From Pseudocolwellia agarivorans (GTDB lineage Bacteria; Pseudomonadota; Gammaproteobacteria; Enterobacterales; Alteromonadaceae), in assembly GCF_002000085.1 (NCBI RefSeq), contig NZ_MUZU01000001.1, positions 62,001 through 126,000 on the forward strand: 64,000 bases of DNA, written 5' to 3'. A program made the position numbers and the translations under genes. Below, one piece after another: positions 27,849 to 35,560 of the stretch (position 1 is its first letter; every line of letters begins with the position of its first letter). Below the pieces are notes generated by a model. It saw only the letters and a list, made by a program, of their open reading frames with translations. It had not been told where the DNA came from and did not search any database.

Positions 27849-29486
27849 ATGAATAATAAATATTTGAACGAAACTGTTTTCCAACATTTACTTAAAATTA
27901 GTATTGAATTAAGTAGCGAAGAAAATACCGAAATTTTAATGGAAAAAGTGCTTATTGCTGCCATGACAATTTCAAATGCAGATGCGGGGTCAATCTATAT
28001 GGTTGATCAAGATAAAAGTGCTGAATTTAGAACCGTTCTTAATAACAGTTTAAATTTACATTTAGGTGGTAGTTCAAATAACCCTATTACATTTCCAAGC
28101 ATCCCATTATTCATCGATGGTCAACCAAATAAAAGTGCCATGATCGCACACGCCATTAATAGTACCAAAGTTATAAACATCAAAGATGTATACGACGAAC
28201 TCCCTTACGATTTAAGTGCCGCGCGTAAAATGGATAAAGATACCGGTTATCGAACGCAATCCATGCTGACGTTTCCATTAAAAGATCACATTGGCGATAT
28301 TATTGGTGCTATTCAAATTATCAATGCTCAAGAAAACAATGATCAAGGTGAACCAGTAACCGTAGAATTTACACCCGAAGTTGAAGAGCAAATACTCTCG
28401 TTTGCTTCACTTGGTGCAATAGCATTAACAAACAAAGCATTAATAAAAAATATGGAAGAGCTGTTTGAGTCTTTTGCTCAAACTATTGCTGCAGTAATAG
28501 ATGAAAAGTCGCCTCACACCGGCGGTCACTGTAAAAGAGTTCCTGAACTGACCTTATTAATAGCTGATGCTGTACATGATGAAGATAAAGGACCACTGGC
28601 AAGCTTTACGCTTACACCACAAGAAAGACATCAACTCGATATAGCAGGTTGGTTACACGATTGCGGAAAAATAGTAACGCCTGATCACATTATTGATAAA
28701 TCAACCAAACTAGAAACCATTTTTGACCGAATTCACTTTATTGATTCTAAATTTGAAATAGCTAAGCGAGATATAGATATTCGCTTTCAAAAAAGTATGA
28801 TTAAAGCCTTAAAAAAAGGCAATATAATAGAAGTTCAACAACTTGAAAGAGCATCTGATGTAGCCCATAAACAACTCAATTTAGATAGAGCTTTTATACA
28901 AAAAATCAATATTGGCGGAGAATTTTTAACAGATCAGCAAGAACAGCATATTAAAGAAATAGCCGCTCGTTATAGCATTGTTATAAACAGAGAAAAACAA
29001 TCGTTACTCACCGAAGATGAAGTGACTAATCTTTGTATTAAAAGAGGGACGTTAAACGATAAAGAACGCTTGATCATTCAACATCACATGGATGTAACAA
29101 GCGATATTCTGGAAGCCCTTCCCTTCCCTAAGCATTTATCAAATGTTGCTGAATATGCTTTAGGGCATCACGAAACAATGGACGGTAAAGGTTACCCTAA
29201 AGGATTAACAAAAGAACAAATGTCAGTTCCTGCGCGTTTAATGGCTGTAGCAGATATATTTGAAGCCCTTTCGGCATCAGACAGACCTTACAAAAAAGCA
29301 AAACCCGTTAGCGAATGCCTAACAATTATGGGGAAGTTGGTATTAAATAATCATCTCGATGGGGATATTTTTACTATTTTTGTACGTTCCAAAGTATACG
29401 AAACTTACATTTTAAAGTTTGCGACACCTGAACAGCTTGACGATTTTAATATAGAAGATATACCGGGGTTAAGTCATTATAATTAA
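27849..29486 (+). CDS. GAF-domain HD-GYP phosphodiesterase
   Basis: A 545-residue cytoplasmic protein. The N-terminal GAF domain spans about 15-200 (MTISNADAGSIYMVDQDK, GYRTQSMLTFPLKDHIGDIIGAIQIINA). An HD-GYP domain follows: HTGGHCKRV at about 222, the HD pair in GWLHDCGKI at about 268, and HHETMDGKGYP at about 440-450 with DIFEALSASDRPYKKAKP. HD-GYP proteins hydrolyse cyclic di-GMP. The HD half carries an unusually long insert (about 285-395) between the HD pair and the second histidine block. Its GAF domain might sense the cyclic nucleotide from the cyclase encoded six bases upstream, linking two second messengers; that is inference. Confidence 0.9.
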   Translation: MNNKYLNETVFQHLLKISIELSSEENTEILMEKVLIAAMTISNADAGSIYMVDQDKSAEFRTVLNNSLNLHLGGSSNNPITFPSIPLFIDGQPNKSAMIAHAINSTKVINIKDVYDELPYDLSAARKMDKDTGYRTQSMLTFPLKDHIGDIIGAIQIINAQENNDQGEPVTVEFTPEVEEQILSFASLGAIALTNKALIKNMEELFESFAQTIAAVIDEKSPHTGGHCKRVPELTLLIADAVHDEDKGPLASFTLTPQERHQLDIAGWLHDCGKIVTPDHIIDKSTKLETIFDRIHFIDSKFEIAKRDIDIRFQKSMIKALKKGNIIEVQQLERASDVAHKQLNLDRAFIQKINIGGEFLTDQQEQHIKEIAARYSIVINREKQSLLTEDEVTNLCIKRGTLNDKERLIIQHHMDVTSDILEALPFPKHLSNVAEYALGHHETMDGKGYPKGLTKEQMSVPARLMAVADIFEALSASDRPYKKAKPVSECLTIMGKLVLNNHLDGDIFTIFVRSKVYETYILKFATPEQLDDFNIEDIPGLSHYN

Positions 29487-29657
29487 GAAAAAACACGTAA
29501 TAAGAGTACAAAAATCACTCGTAATATATCAACATATATGCCAATTCAAATTATCCCGTATATCTTATAACTAAATATCACTTCTTTTTTATTTATAAGC
29601 ATATAACCTAAGACTGTAAATTTATTCGAATCAAGATATTCGTTAAATACCTAATTT

Positions 29658-29712
29658 ATACCAAGTTGGTTCTGTAACGTTAAGTTACTCAATTTATTAT
29701 TCAAATTGGTAT
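29658..29712. repeat. Small imperfect inverted repeat upstream of cysK
   Basis: ATACCAAGTTGG at the left and TCAAATTGGTAT at the right are inverted copies (10 of 12 bases). They enclose an inner GTAAC/GTTAC hairpin. It resembles the short ATACCAA-type palindromic repeats of marine gammaproteobacteria. The rest of the 29487-29778 gap shows nothing else I can name. Confidence 0.4.
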
Positions 29713-29778
29713 TAATATCAAATAAAGTGCTATTAAGTCAGTATTAAAACTTAAAGCCAAAATGTATAGGAAGTAAGC

Positions 29779-30747
29779 ATGTCAAATATATTTGAAGATA
29801 ACTCAACGTCAGTAGGAAAAACGCCTCTTGTAAAGCTTAACCGCGTAACAACAGGTAATGTGTTCGCTAAAATAGAAGCAAGAAATCCAAGCTTTAGCGT
29901 TAAGTGCCGTATCGGTGCAAATATGATTTGGGACGCAGAGAAAAAAGGTTTATTAACACCAGGTAAAAACATTGTAGAACCTACAAGTGGTAATACAGGT
30001 ATTGCATTAGCATTTGTTGCTGCAGCACGTGGTTATGGCATCACATTAACTATGCCAAGCACTATGAGCTTAGAGCGCCGTAAATTATTAACAGCTTTAG
30101 GTGCAAAAGTTGAATTAACTAACGGCGCAAAAGGCATGAACGGTGCTATAGCTAAAGCAAAAGAAATTAGAGATGCCGATCCTGAAAACACCATTCTTTT
30201 AGGTCAATTCGACAACCCTGCTAACCCAGAAATTCATGAAAAAACTACAGGCCCTGAAATTTGGGAAGATACTGACGGTAATGTTGATATTTTTGTTGCT
30301 GGTGTTGGTACAGGTGGCACAATTACAGGTACTGGACGCTATCTTAAAAAAGTGGCAAACAAAGAAATCACCTGTGTAGCTGTAGAACCAACAGACTCAC
30401 CGGTTATTACACAAAAATTAGCGGGCGAAGAATTAAAACCGGGTCCACATAAAATTCAAGGCATTGGCGCTGGCTTTATTCCTGGTAACCTAGATTTGTC
30501 TATAGTTGACGCTGTTGAACAAGTGTCGAATGATGACGCTATGGCAATGGCACATCGTTTAATGAAAGAAGAAGGCATTTTAGCCGGCATCTCTTCAGGT
30601 GCGGCAGTAGTTGCAGCTAAAAGATTAGCAGAAAAACCTGAAAATAAAGACAAAAACATTGTTGTAATTTTACCAAGCTCAGCTGAACGCTACTTATCAA
30701 GTGCATTATTTACTGATAGCTTCTCTGATAAAGAATTGGTTCAATAA
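29779..30747 (+). CDS. cysK: Cysteine synthase A (O-acetylserine sulfhydrylase)
   Basis: PLP enzyme that makes L-cysteine from O-acetylserine and sulfide in the cytoplasm. The 322 residues align from end to end with E. coli CysK from memory. The PLP lysine is Lys42 in [11 protein letters not shown]; the substrate loop is [13 protein letters not shown]; the phosphate-binding loop is [13 protein letters not shown]. The C terminus [17 protein letters not shown] is also typical. AGGAAG precedes the ATG. It is flanked by a strong terminator and appears monocistronic. Nothing in the 290-base upstream gap clearly looks like a CysB site. Confidence 0.98.
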   Translation: MSNIFEDNSTSVGKTPLVKLNRVTTGNVFAKIEARNPSFSVKCRIGANMIWDAEKKGLLTPGKNIVEPTSGNTGIALAFVAAARGYGITLTMPSTMSLERRKLLTALGAKVELTNGAKGMNGAIAKAKEIRDADPENTILLGQFDNPANPEIHEKTTGPEIWEDTDGNVDIFVAGVGTGGTITGTGRYLKKVANKEITCVAVEPTDSPVITQKLAGEELKPGPHKIQGIGAGFIPGNLDLSIVDAVEQVSNDDAMAMAHRLMKEEGILAGISSGAAVVAAKRLAEKPENKDKNIVVILPSSAERYLSSALFTDSFSDKELVQ

Positions 30748-30791
30748 TACAAAAAAAACACTAACCCCATTCTCGTATGGGTCAGTAAATC

Positions 30792-30819
30792 AAAAAAAGG
30801 CGCTTTAGCGTCTTTTTTA
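30792..30819 (+). terminator. Rho-independent terminator after cysK
   Basis: A stem of AAAAAGGCGC with GCGTCTTTTT (one G-T pair) and a TTTA loop, ending in a T-run, about 45 bases past the cysK stop codon. Confidence 0.88.
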
Positions 30820-30882
30820 TTACCTAAAATAACCTTACAATGCCAATAAGTTAATTATAAAAACAATGTACTCAAGGAACTT

Positions 30883-31314
30883 ATGAGCTTTATTAAATAT
30901 ATATTACTCGGTTTAGCTTTTTTAGCTTCAGGTTGCGGTAATGATAAGCATGATATAACAGTAATCGATAACCCTGAGTTAGTTGTTATTGCATTTTTTG
31001 ATGCTTTATATAACGAAAAAAATATAGAAAAAGCGGCAAGTGTATGCAGCCCTAAATTATCTCGAATTATCCTGCACTACAAGTCACCTCAAGCCGTTGG
31101 ACGTCATCTATTCAATATGCAATTTGATAAAGTAGACATAACGCCTGACGATAGCGGTGTAAAAGTAAGAGAACAATTTAAAGACGCAGCCGTTATCACT
31201 GTATTTTTTGATGGACTGTACAGAGGAGATAAAACTAAAGATGTGAAACGTTTATCTCTTATACAAGTTGATGATAAATGGGTTATCAATAAAATATTAA
31301 AAGACCCTTTTTAA
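30883..31314 (+). CDS. Small lipoprotein, NTF2/DUF4878-like
   Basis: A 143-residue lipoprotein with the lipobox LASGC (Cys18) after a short hydrophobic signal, followed by Gly, which suggests outer-membrane sorting. The mature part, PELVVIAFFDALYNEKNIEKAASVCSPKLSRIIL through DDKWVINKILKDPF, has the helix-then-curved-sheet pattern of NTF2-like DUF4878 lipoproteins. No catalytic residues can be named. AAGGA precedes the ATG. A strong hairpin at 31334-31370 follows. It appears to be a single-gene unit. Function unknown. Confidence 0.75.
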   Translation: MSFIKYILLGLAFLASGCGNDKHDITVIDNPELVVIAFFDALYNEKNIEKAASVCSPKLSRIILHYKSPQAVGRHLFNMQFDKVDITPDDSGVKVREQFKDAAVITVFFDGLYRGDKTKDVKRLSLIQVDDKWVINKILKDPF

Positions 31315-31333
31315 CTTCCTATTATCTTACTAA

Positions 31334-31370
31334 ATGAGCTAAATAAATAACCATTATTTATTTAGCTCAT
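31334..31370 (+). terminator. Hairpin after the small lipoprotein gene
   Basis: A perfect 16-bp stem, beginning ATGAGCTAAATA, with a 5-base loop, 20 bases past the stop codon. It has no T-run, so termination strength is uncertain. Confidence 0.5.
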
Positions 31371-31494
31371 CATCATAATGTTTCATCTACTCCCCTCATT
31401 TTAGTTAAAAATTCAATGTCAGTTTTTTTTACAACCAACTGATATTATATTTTTTAACATGATTAACCTATTGAAAAAAGTAACTTTATCCTAT

Positions 31495-31513
31495 TTGGCT
31501 TATTCTATGCTTT
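31495..31513 (+). promoter_or_regulatory. Candidate sigma-54 promoter of the PEP-CTERM gene
   Basis: TTGGCTTATTCTATGCTTT carries GG and GC separated by exactly 10 bases, the invariant sigma-54 (-24/-12) spacing, with TGGC and TGCT context. The predicted start near 31522 leaves a leader of about 34 bases containing GAGGA. PEP-CTERM genes are known in other bacteria to depend on RpoN with PrsK/PrsR, which supports the call. Confidence 0.6.
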
Positions 31514-31555
31514 ATAAGTAATAAATTTAATACAAAGTAAATCGAGGACTTAAAA

Positions 31556-32329
31556 ATGAAAAATAACTATATAAAAGCTACTCTATTATGCTCTACCTTA
31601 TTATTTGGTTCTGTTGCTCAAGCCGCATTAGTTGATTTATCAACATGGGAGAGTGATGGACAAGGAACATGGACTGTACAAGCAGGTAATGATTCTGTTA
31701 TTCAAACAGTTAACGGTATACCAGGAGTTTTTTTTGAAAACGGTAATAATGCACGAGGAACAGCGATATCAGGTGAGATCACAGTAAAAACAGCAAGTGA
31801 TGATGATTTTATCGGTTTTGTTTTGGGTTACCAAAATGATGAATTACGTAGTGCTTCAGCTGATTATTGGTTAATCGATTGGAAGCAAAACGATCAGACA
31901 TTTCCTGGATTAGGTTCTTCACTTGATGGGTTATCATTAAGTCACGTGGTAGATGGTACGGCTGAAAGTTCATTTTGGGCGCATACTGCAGGTGCTGTAA
32001 ATGAAGTTGCAAGAGCAAATAATCTAGGCTCTACAGGATGGGTAGATAATACAACATATAGCTTTGACATTGTCCATACCCCCTCACTCATTCAAGTTAA
32101 AGTGGATGGTGTCGTTGAACTAAGTGTTAGTAATATTGATGCAGGTGTTGCCGAGTTTGGTGATGGCGCTTACGGCTTTTATAACTACTCTCAATTAAAT
32201 GTAGAATATGCCGGTATAACAGACAGAGTTATTGTACAACCGCCTATATCTTCTGTACCTGAGCCATCTACATTAGCTATTTTTGCTTTAGGTTTTGCTG
32301 GATTATTAACTCGTAAACTTACAAAGTAA
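31556..32329 (+). CDS. PEP-CTERM sorted exported protein
   Basis: A 257-residue exported protein. The signal peptide (about 1-23, ending SVAQA) leads to a beta-rich domain (WESDGQGTWTVQAGNDSVIQTVNG through YGFYNYSQLNVEYAGI). This resembles the lectin/laminin-G or thrombospondin C-terminal sandwich, with ITVKTASDDDFIGFVLGYQN and SADYWLIDWKQ typical of that fold. The C-terminal tail is a textbook PEP-CTERM signal: VPEPSTLAIFALGFAGLL, then RKLTK. Exosortase removes this tail and passes the protein to the surface or matrix; no exosortase is encoded in this window. GAGGA precedes the ATG. The upstream sigma-54 promoter fits PrsK/PrsR/RpoN control. Confidence 0.88.
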   Translation: MKNNYIKATLLCSTLLFGSVAQAALVDLSTWESDGQGTWTVQAGNDSVIQTVNGIPGVFFENGNNARGTAISGEITVKTASDDDFIGFVLGYQNDELRSASADYWLIDWKQNDQTFPGLGSSLDGLSLSHVVDGTAESSFWAHTAGAVNEVARANNLGSTGWVDNTTYSFDIVHTPSLIQVKVDGVVELSVSNIDAGVAEFGDGAYGFYNYSQLNVEYAGITDRVIVQPPISSVPEPSTLAIFALGFAGLLTRKLTK

Positions 32330-32364
32330 ATCGTGAACTAAATAATTTTATTATTTCCATTTAC

Positions 32365-32393
32365 AAAAAACCGAACGCTATGTTCGGTTTTTT
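32365..32393 (+). terminator. Rho-independent terminator after the PEP-CTERM gene
   Basis: A perfect 12-bp stem, AAAAAACCGAAC with its complement, a 5-base loop and a terminal T-run. It is placed between convergent genes and may act in both directions. Confidence 0.92.
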
Positions 32394-32428
32394 TAATCTT
32401 CATTATTTTTACGTAGAACGCGAACAAC

Positions 32429-34219
32429 CTACTGACCTAACACTTTACCTTCTCTCCTAGGGTCAGCCGCCCCCTGTAAGCCATTTTTAAGTACTTTAAT
32501 GACATGTAACCCACTATTTAAGTCACGAACACCTACCTTATGACCTATTGCCGTTAAACGTGGTGCTAGCGCTTCTAACGAAGTGCCTTTTTCAAGAGTT
32601 GTTGAATCATTACGATTGGTTATTTTAGGTAAGTTAACCGCCGCTTGAGGTGACAAGTCCCAATCTAAAACTCCTACAATGGTTTGCGCTACATAATTAA
32701 TAATTCGACTGCCTCCTGGAGAACCCAGCACTAACTTTAAATTATTGTTTTGATCAAATACCATAGTAGGGGCCATTGAACTTCTTGGTCTTTTAAAAGG
32801 CTCTACACGGTTAGCCACTAACTTTCCGTTTTGGGTAGGCGACAATGAAAAATCTGTTAGCTGGTTATTCAGTATAAAACCTTCAACCATAACAGCTGAA
32901 CCAAACGCCATTTCTACGCTTGTTGTCATTGATACGGAATTCCCCTCGGCATCTACAATTGAAATATGGCTGGTTGACGGACGCTCTATCGCATTATCTA
33001 AACCTAAAGCGAGCGCACCTTTAGGAGCGCCAGCTTGTGCTTTCCCCATATCTTTTTTCGGATCAATTAACTTAGCTCGTTTAGCTAAATAATCAGGGGC
33101 TAATAAGCCAGCAACAGGTACATTTGAAAATGCAGGATCAGCGATATATTTTTCTCTATCAGCAAATGCGAGTTTCGAACTTTGCGTAAATAAATGTAGT
33201 GATTCAATACTGTTTGGTTGTTGTTTGCTTAAATCGAAATGACTTAATAGCCCCAACATTTGAATAACCGCTATACCACCAGAGCTTGGCGGAGCCATAC
33301 CACAAATATTGTAAACTCGATATTCACCACATACGGCATCAACTTGATTAGGTTTGTATTGCTTTAAGTCGCTAAGCGATAAACGTCCCGGTGCAATTTG
33401 CGTATGTTGAACTTTATCTACAATTTTTTTAGCGATCCAACCTTCATAAAAAACAGCAATACCTTCTTGTGCAATACTTTTATAAACTTTAGCTAGTTTG
33501 GGATTTTTTAAAATATCGCCCGCTTTTATAGCGATACCATTAGGGTAAAAATAAGCTTTTATTTCAGGTAGCTGTTTTACTCCAGGGTTATAAGCTAATG
33601 AAATTAATTTAGCTAAACGTGGTGAAACAACAAAACCCGTTTCAGCAAGTTTAATCGCATCTACAAACAGCTCATTCCAAGCCAACTTACCATATTTTTG
33701 ATGTGCTTGATGCAAAGCTGCCAATACACCTGGCGTACCAACCGAACGACCACCTACAACCGCTTTTATCCAAGGAACTGCTTTGCCATTTTCATCTAAA
33801 AACAAGTCAGACGTTGCTTTTTCTGGCGCTGTTTCTCTACCGTCAAAAGTAGTTAAATGTTTATTGGCTTTATCCCAATAAAGCATAAAAGCACCACCAC
33901 CAATACCTGAAGATTGTGGTTCAACTAGGGTAAGAACTAACTGAACAGCAATAGCAGCGTCAACCGCACTGCCGCCTTTAGCAAGTACGTTGTAACCCGC
34001 TTGGCTTGCATAAGGATTAGCCGCGGCAACCATAAACTTTTCAGTAAAAACATCTTTGTTCTGTTTTAGCCCTGTTGCTGCTTCTGGCTCTCGGTCTTCT
34101 TGCTCTGCTTTTTTAACAATATTTAGAGAATTCGATTGTTCTGGTGAAATACTATTGCCACACGATGAAATCATTAACAGTGCGCTAAAAATAATCGACT
34201 GTTTAAACGGAAAAATCAT
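32429..34219 (-). CDS. ggt: Gamma-glutamyltranspeptidase (lipoprotein form)
   Basis: Extracytoplasmic N-terminal nucleophile hydrolase that cleaves glutathione and other gamma-glutamyl compounds. It is a 596-residue precursor, usual for the family. It carries a lipobox (MISSC, Cys20) instead of a cleaved soluble signal. Expected blocks are present: GGSAVDAAIAVQLVLTLVEPQSSGIGGGAFMLYWD, the self-cleavage Thr in RPSTSHISIVDAEGNSVSMTTSVE, and the C-terminal VLGSPGGSRIINYVAQTI. AAGGAAGG precedes the ATG. The gene begins 25 bases after the DTW-domain gene and is probably co-transcribed with it. With CysK upstream it may serve cysteine supply from glutathione, though that pairing is only suggestive. 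Confidence 0.95.
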   Translation of the reverse strand: MIFPFKQSIIFSALLMISSCGNSISPEQSNSLNIVKKAEQEDREPEAATGLKQNKDVFTEKFMVAAANPYASQAGYNVLAKGGSAVDAAIAVQLVLTLVEPQSSGIGGGAFMLYWDKANKHLTTFDGRETAPEKATSDLFLDENGKAVPWIKAVVGGRSVGTPGVLAALHQAHQKYGKLAWNELFVDAIKLAETGFVVSPRLAKLISLAYNPGVKQLPEIKAYFYPNGIAIKAGDILKNPKLAKVYKSIAQEGIAVFYEGWIAKKIVDKVQHTQIAPGRLSLSDLKQYKPNQVDAVCGEYRVYNICGMAPPSSGGIAVIQMLGLLSHFDLSKQQPNSIESLHLFTQSSKLAFADREKYIADPAFSNVPVAGLLAPDYLAKRAKLIDPKKDMGKAQAGAPKGALALGLDNAIERPSTSHISIVDAEGNSVSMTTSVEMAFGSAVMVEGFILNNQLTDFSLSPTQNGKLVANRVEPFKRPRSSMAPTMVFDQNNNLKLVLGSPGGSRIINYVAQTIVGVLDWDLSPQAAVNLPKITNRNDSTTLEKGTSLEALAPRLTAIGHKVGVRDLNSGLHVIKVLKNGLQGAADPRREGKVLGQ

Positions 34220-34244
34220 AACCTTCCTTACTGATGAACTTAAA

Positions 34245-34841
34245 TTAATGACCTTGCCTGAATAACAATTGAAAATCGTTAAACTGGCTAAAACGGTTTA
34301 ATAATGGTTTATATTTATTTGAATTAGCTTCTATTGAACTTAAAGCATAAACACAAGCTTCTAAAGATGATAATGCCTGCGCTTTTTGTGTTTTTCTAAT
34401 ATGGTATTTACCTTGAATATTTTCAGGTAGTGTTAAATGTGGAATGTCATGTAGAAAGTCATTTAGCATATACATCTTATAAGATTTTTTCCACGTACCA
34501 TCAATTAAAATAATACACTTTATTGAGTTCAAAACTTTATCACATTTAACCATTTCATTTGTTAACGTTTTTGCATTTTTACTTGGGTATAACAAGGCAA
34601 TTTCATTTTGGTATAAAGATAAAATTTCAGTTAATTCAGCATTCTCTTTGAAAACCTCACCAACAATTACCGTACAATTAACTAAGGAATTGGCCAATAA
34701 CGTTATAGTACCTTTGGTTTGCTTTACTTCTGTTGGGTGTTGAAGCACAACTACGTGAATATCATTTGTGATTTCTGTAAATAAATGACAAATACAGGCT
34801 GATTTTGCACGTAAACAAAGGGGACAACATTCTCTTTTCAT
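34245..34841 (-). CDS. tapT: DTW-domain tRNA-uridine aminocarboxypropyltransferase
   Basis: Enzyme that adds the aminocarboxypropyl group of SAM to uridine 47 of tRNA (acp3U), as shown for E. coli TapT (YfiP). It has 198 residues. The N terminus has a cysteine cluster, CCPLCLRAKSACICHLF, as in the family. The DTW signature region reads CIILIDGTWKKSYKM, with Asp-Gly-Thr-Trp. Near the C terminus, LPENIQGKYHIRKTQKAQALSSLEACVYAL is typical. It is divergent from the rhombosortase gene and lies 25 bases upstream of ggt. The start ATG has only a weak ribosome-binding site. Family assignment is firm; the exact tRNA target is inferred from homology. Confidence 0.88.
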   Translation of the reverse strand: MKRECCPLCLRAKSACICHLFTEITNDIHVVVLQHPTEVKQTKGTITLLANSLVNCTVIVGEVFKENAELTEILSLYQNEIALLYPSKNAKTLTNEMVKCDKVLNSIKCIILIDGTWKKSYKMYMLNDFLHDIPHLTLPENIQGKYHIRKTQKAQALSSLEACVYALSSIEANSNKYKPLLNRFSQFNDFQLLFRQGH

Positions 34842-34969
34842 CTTTAACTACTGTAATTAAACTGCACATCCAGTTTTTACACAGGTGCATTCAAAATATA
34901 ATAGGTATACTATCAAATAAATAGACGGTTACGATATTGAATAACCTTTAAAATTCAACAAAAATTGAT

Positions 34970-35560
34970 ATGTTCACAATAAAATCACTCCCGCTTAAAA
35001 AACATCAAATCGCTTTACCTTTATTGGTTATTATTTTATCTACACTCGCTTTTATTTTCGATGTAGATTCTTTAGCTTTTCAACGTAATCGATTTATAGA
35101 GGGTGAATTTTGGCGAGGACTTACAGGACACTTCTTACATACTAACTTTAATCATTTTATTCTAAATATAAGCGCGGTTATTTTGCTGTGGGCTTTACAC
35201 GGTCAATTTTATAACCTGCTTAACTACACACTTATTTTTATTGTTTGCGCTATTACCACAACCTTTGGTGTTTATGTTTATTCACCTGAAATTATGCAAT
35301 ATGTTGGTTTATCGGGGGTTTTACACGGTTTATTTATATGGGGAGCCATTAAAGACATTCAAAATAAAGATAAAACGGGCTTTGTGTTACTTGTTGCCGT
35401 TGTAGGTAAGGTGATTCACGAACAAGTAAAAGGAGCAAGCCAAGAAGTAGCAGACTTAATATCTGCTACTGTTGCGATAGACGCTCACTTATGGGGCATG
35501 ATAGGCGGTGGAGTTATTGGTTTACTTTCTCTTTACCATGTTAAAAAGTCGAAAAAATAG
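34970..35560 (+). CDS. rrtA: Rhombosortase (rhomboid-family intramembrane protease)
   Basis: Inner-membrane serine protease of 196 residues with about six hydrophobic helices. The catalytic serine is in YVGLSGVLHGLF and the catalytic histidine in AIDAHLWGMIGG. The N-terminal block FWRGLTGHFLHTNFNHFILN, with its paired histidines, is typical of the rhombosortase branch. Rhombosortases cut C-terminal GlyGly-CTERM signals on exported proteins. No GlyGly-CTERM protein is visible in this window, so substrates must be elsewhere. Its stop codon ends immediately before that of the convergent S9 peptidase gene. The ribosome-binding site is weak. The rhomboid call is firm; the rhombosortase subtype is likely. 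Confidence 0.85.
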   Translation: MFTIKSLPLKKHQIALPLLVIILSTLAFIFDVDSLAFQRNRFIEGEFWRGLTGHFLHTNFNHFILNISAVILLWALHGQFYNLLNYTLIFIVCAITTTFGVYVYSPEIMQYVGLSGVLHGLFIWGAIKDIQNKDKTGFVLLVAVVGKVIHEQVKGASQEVADLISATVAIDAHLWGMIGGGVIGLLSLYHVKKSKK

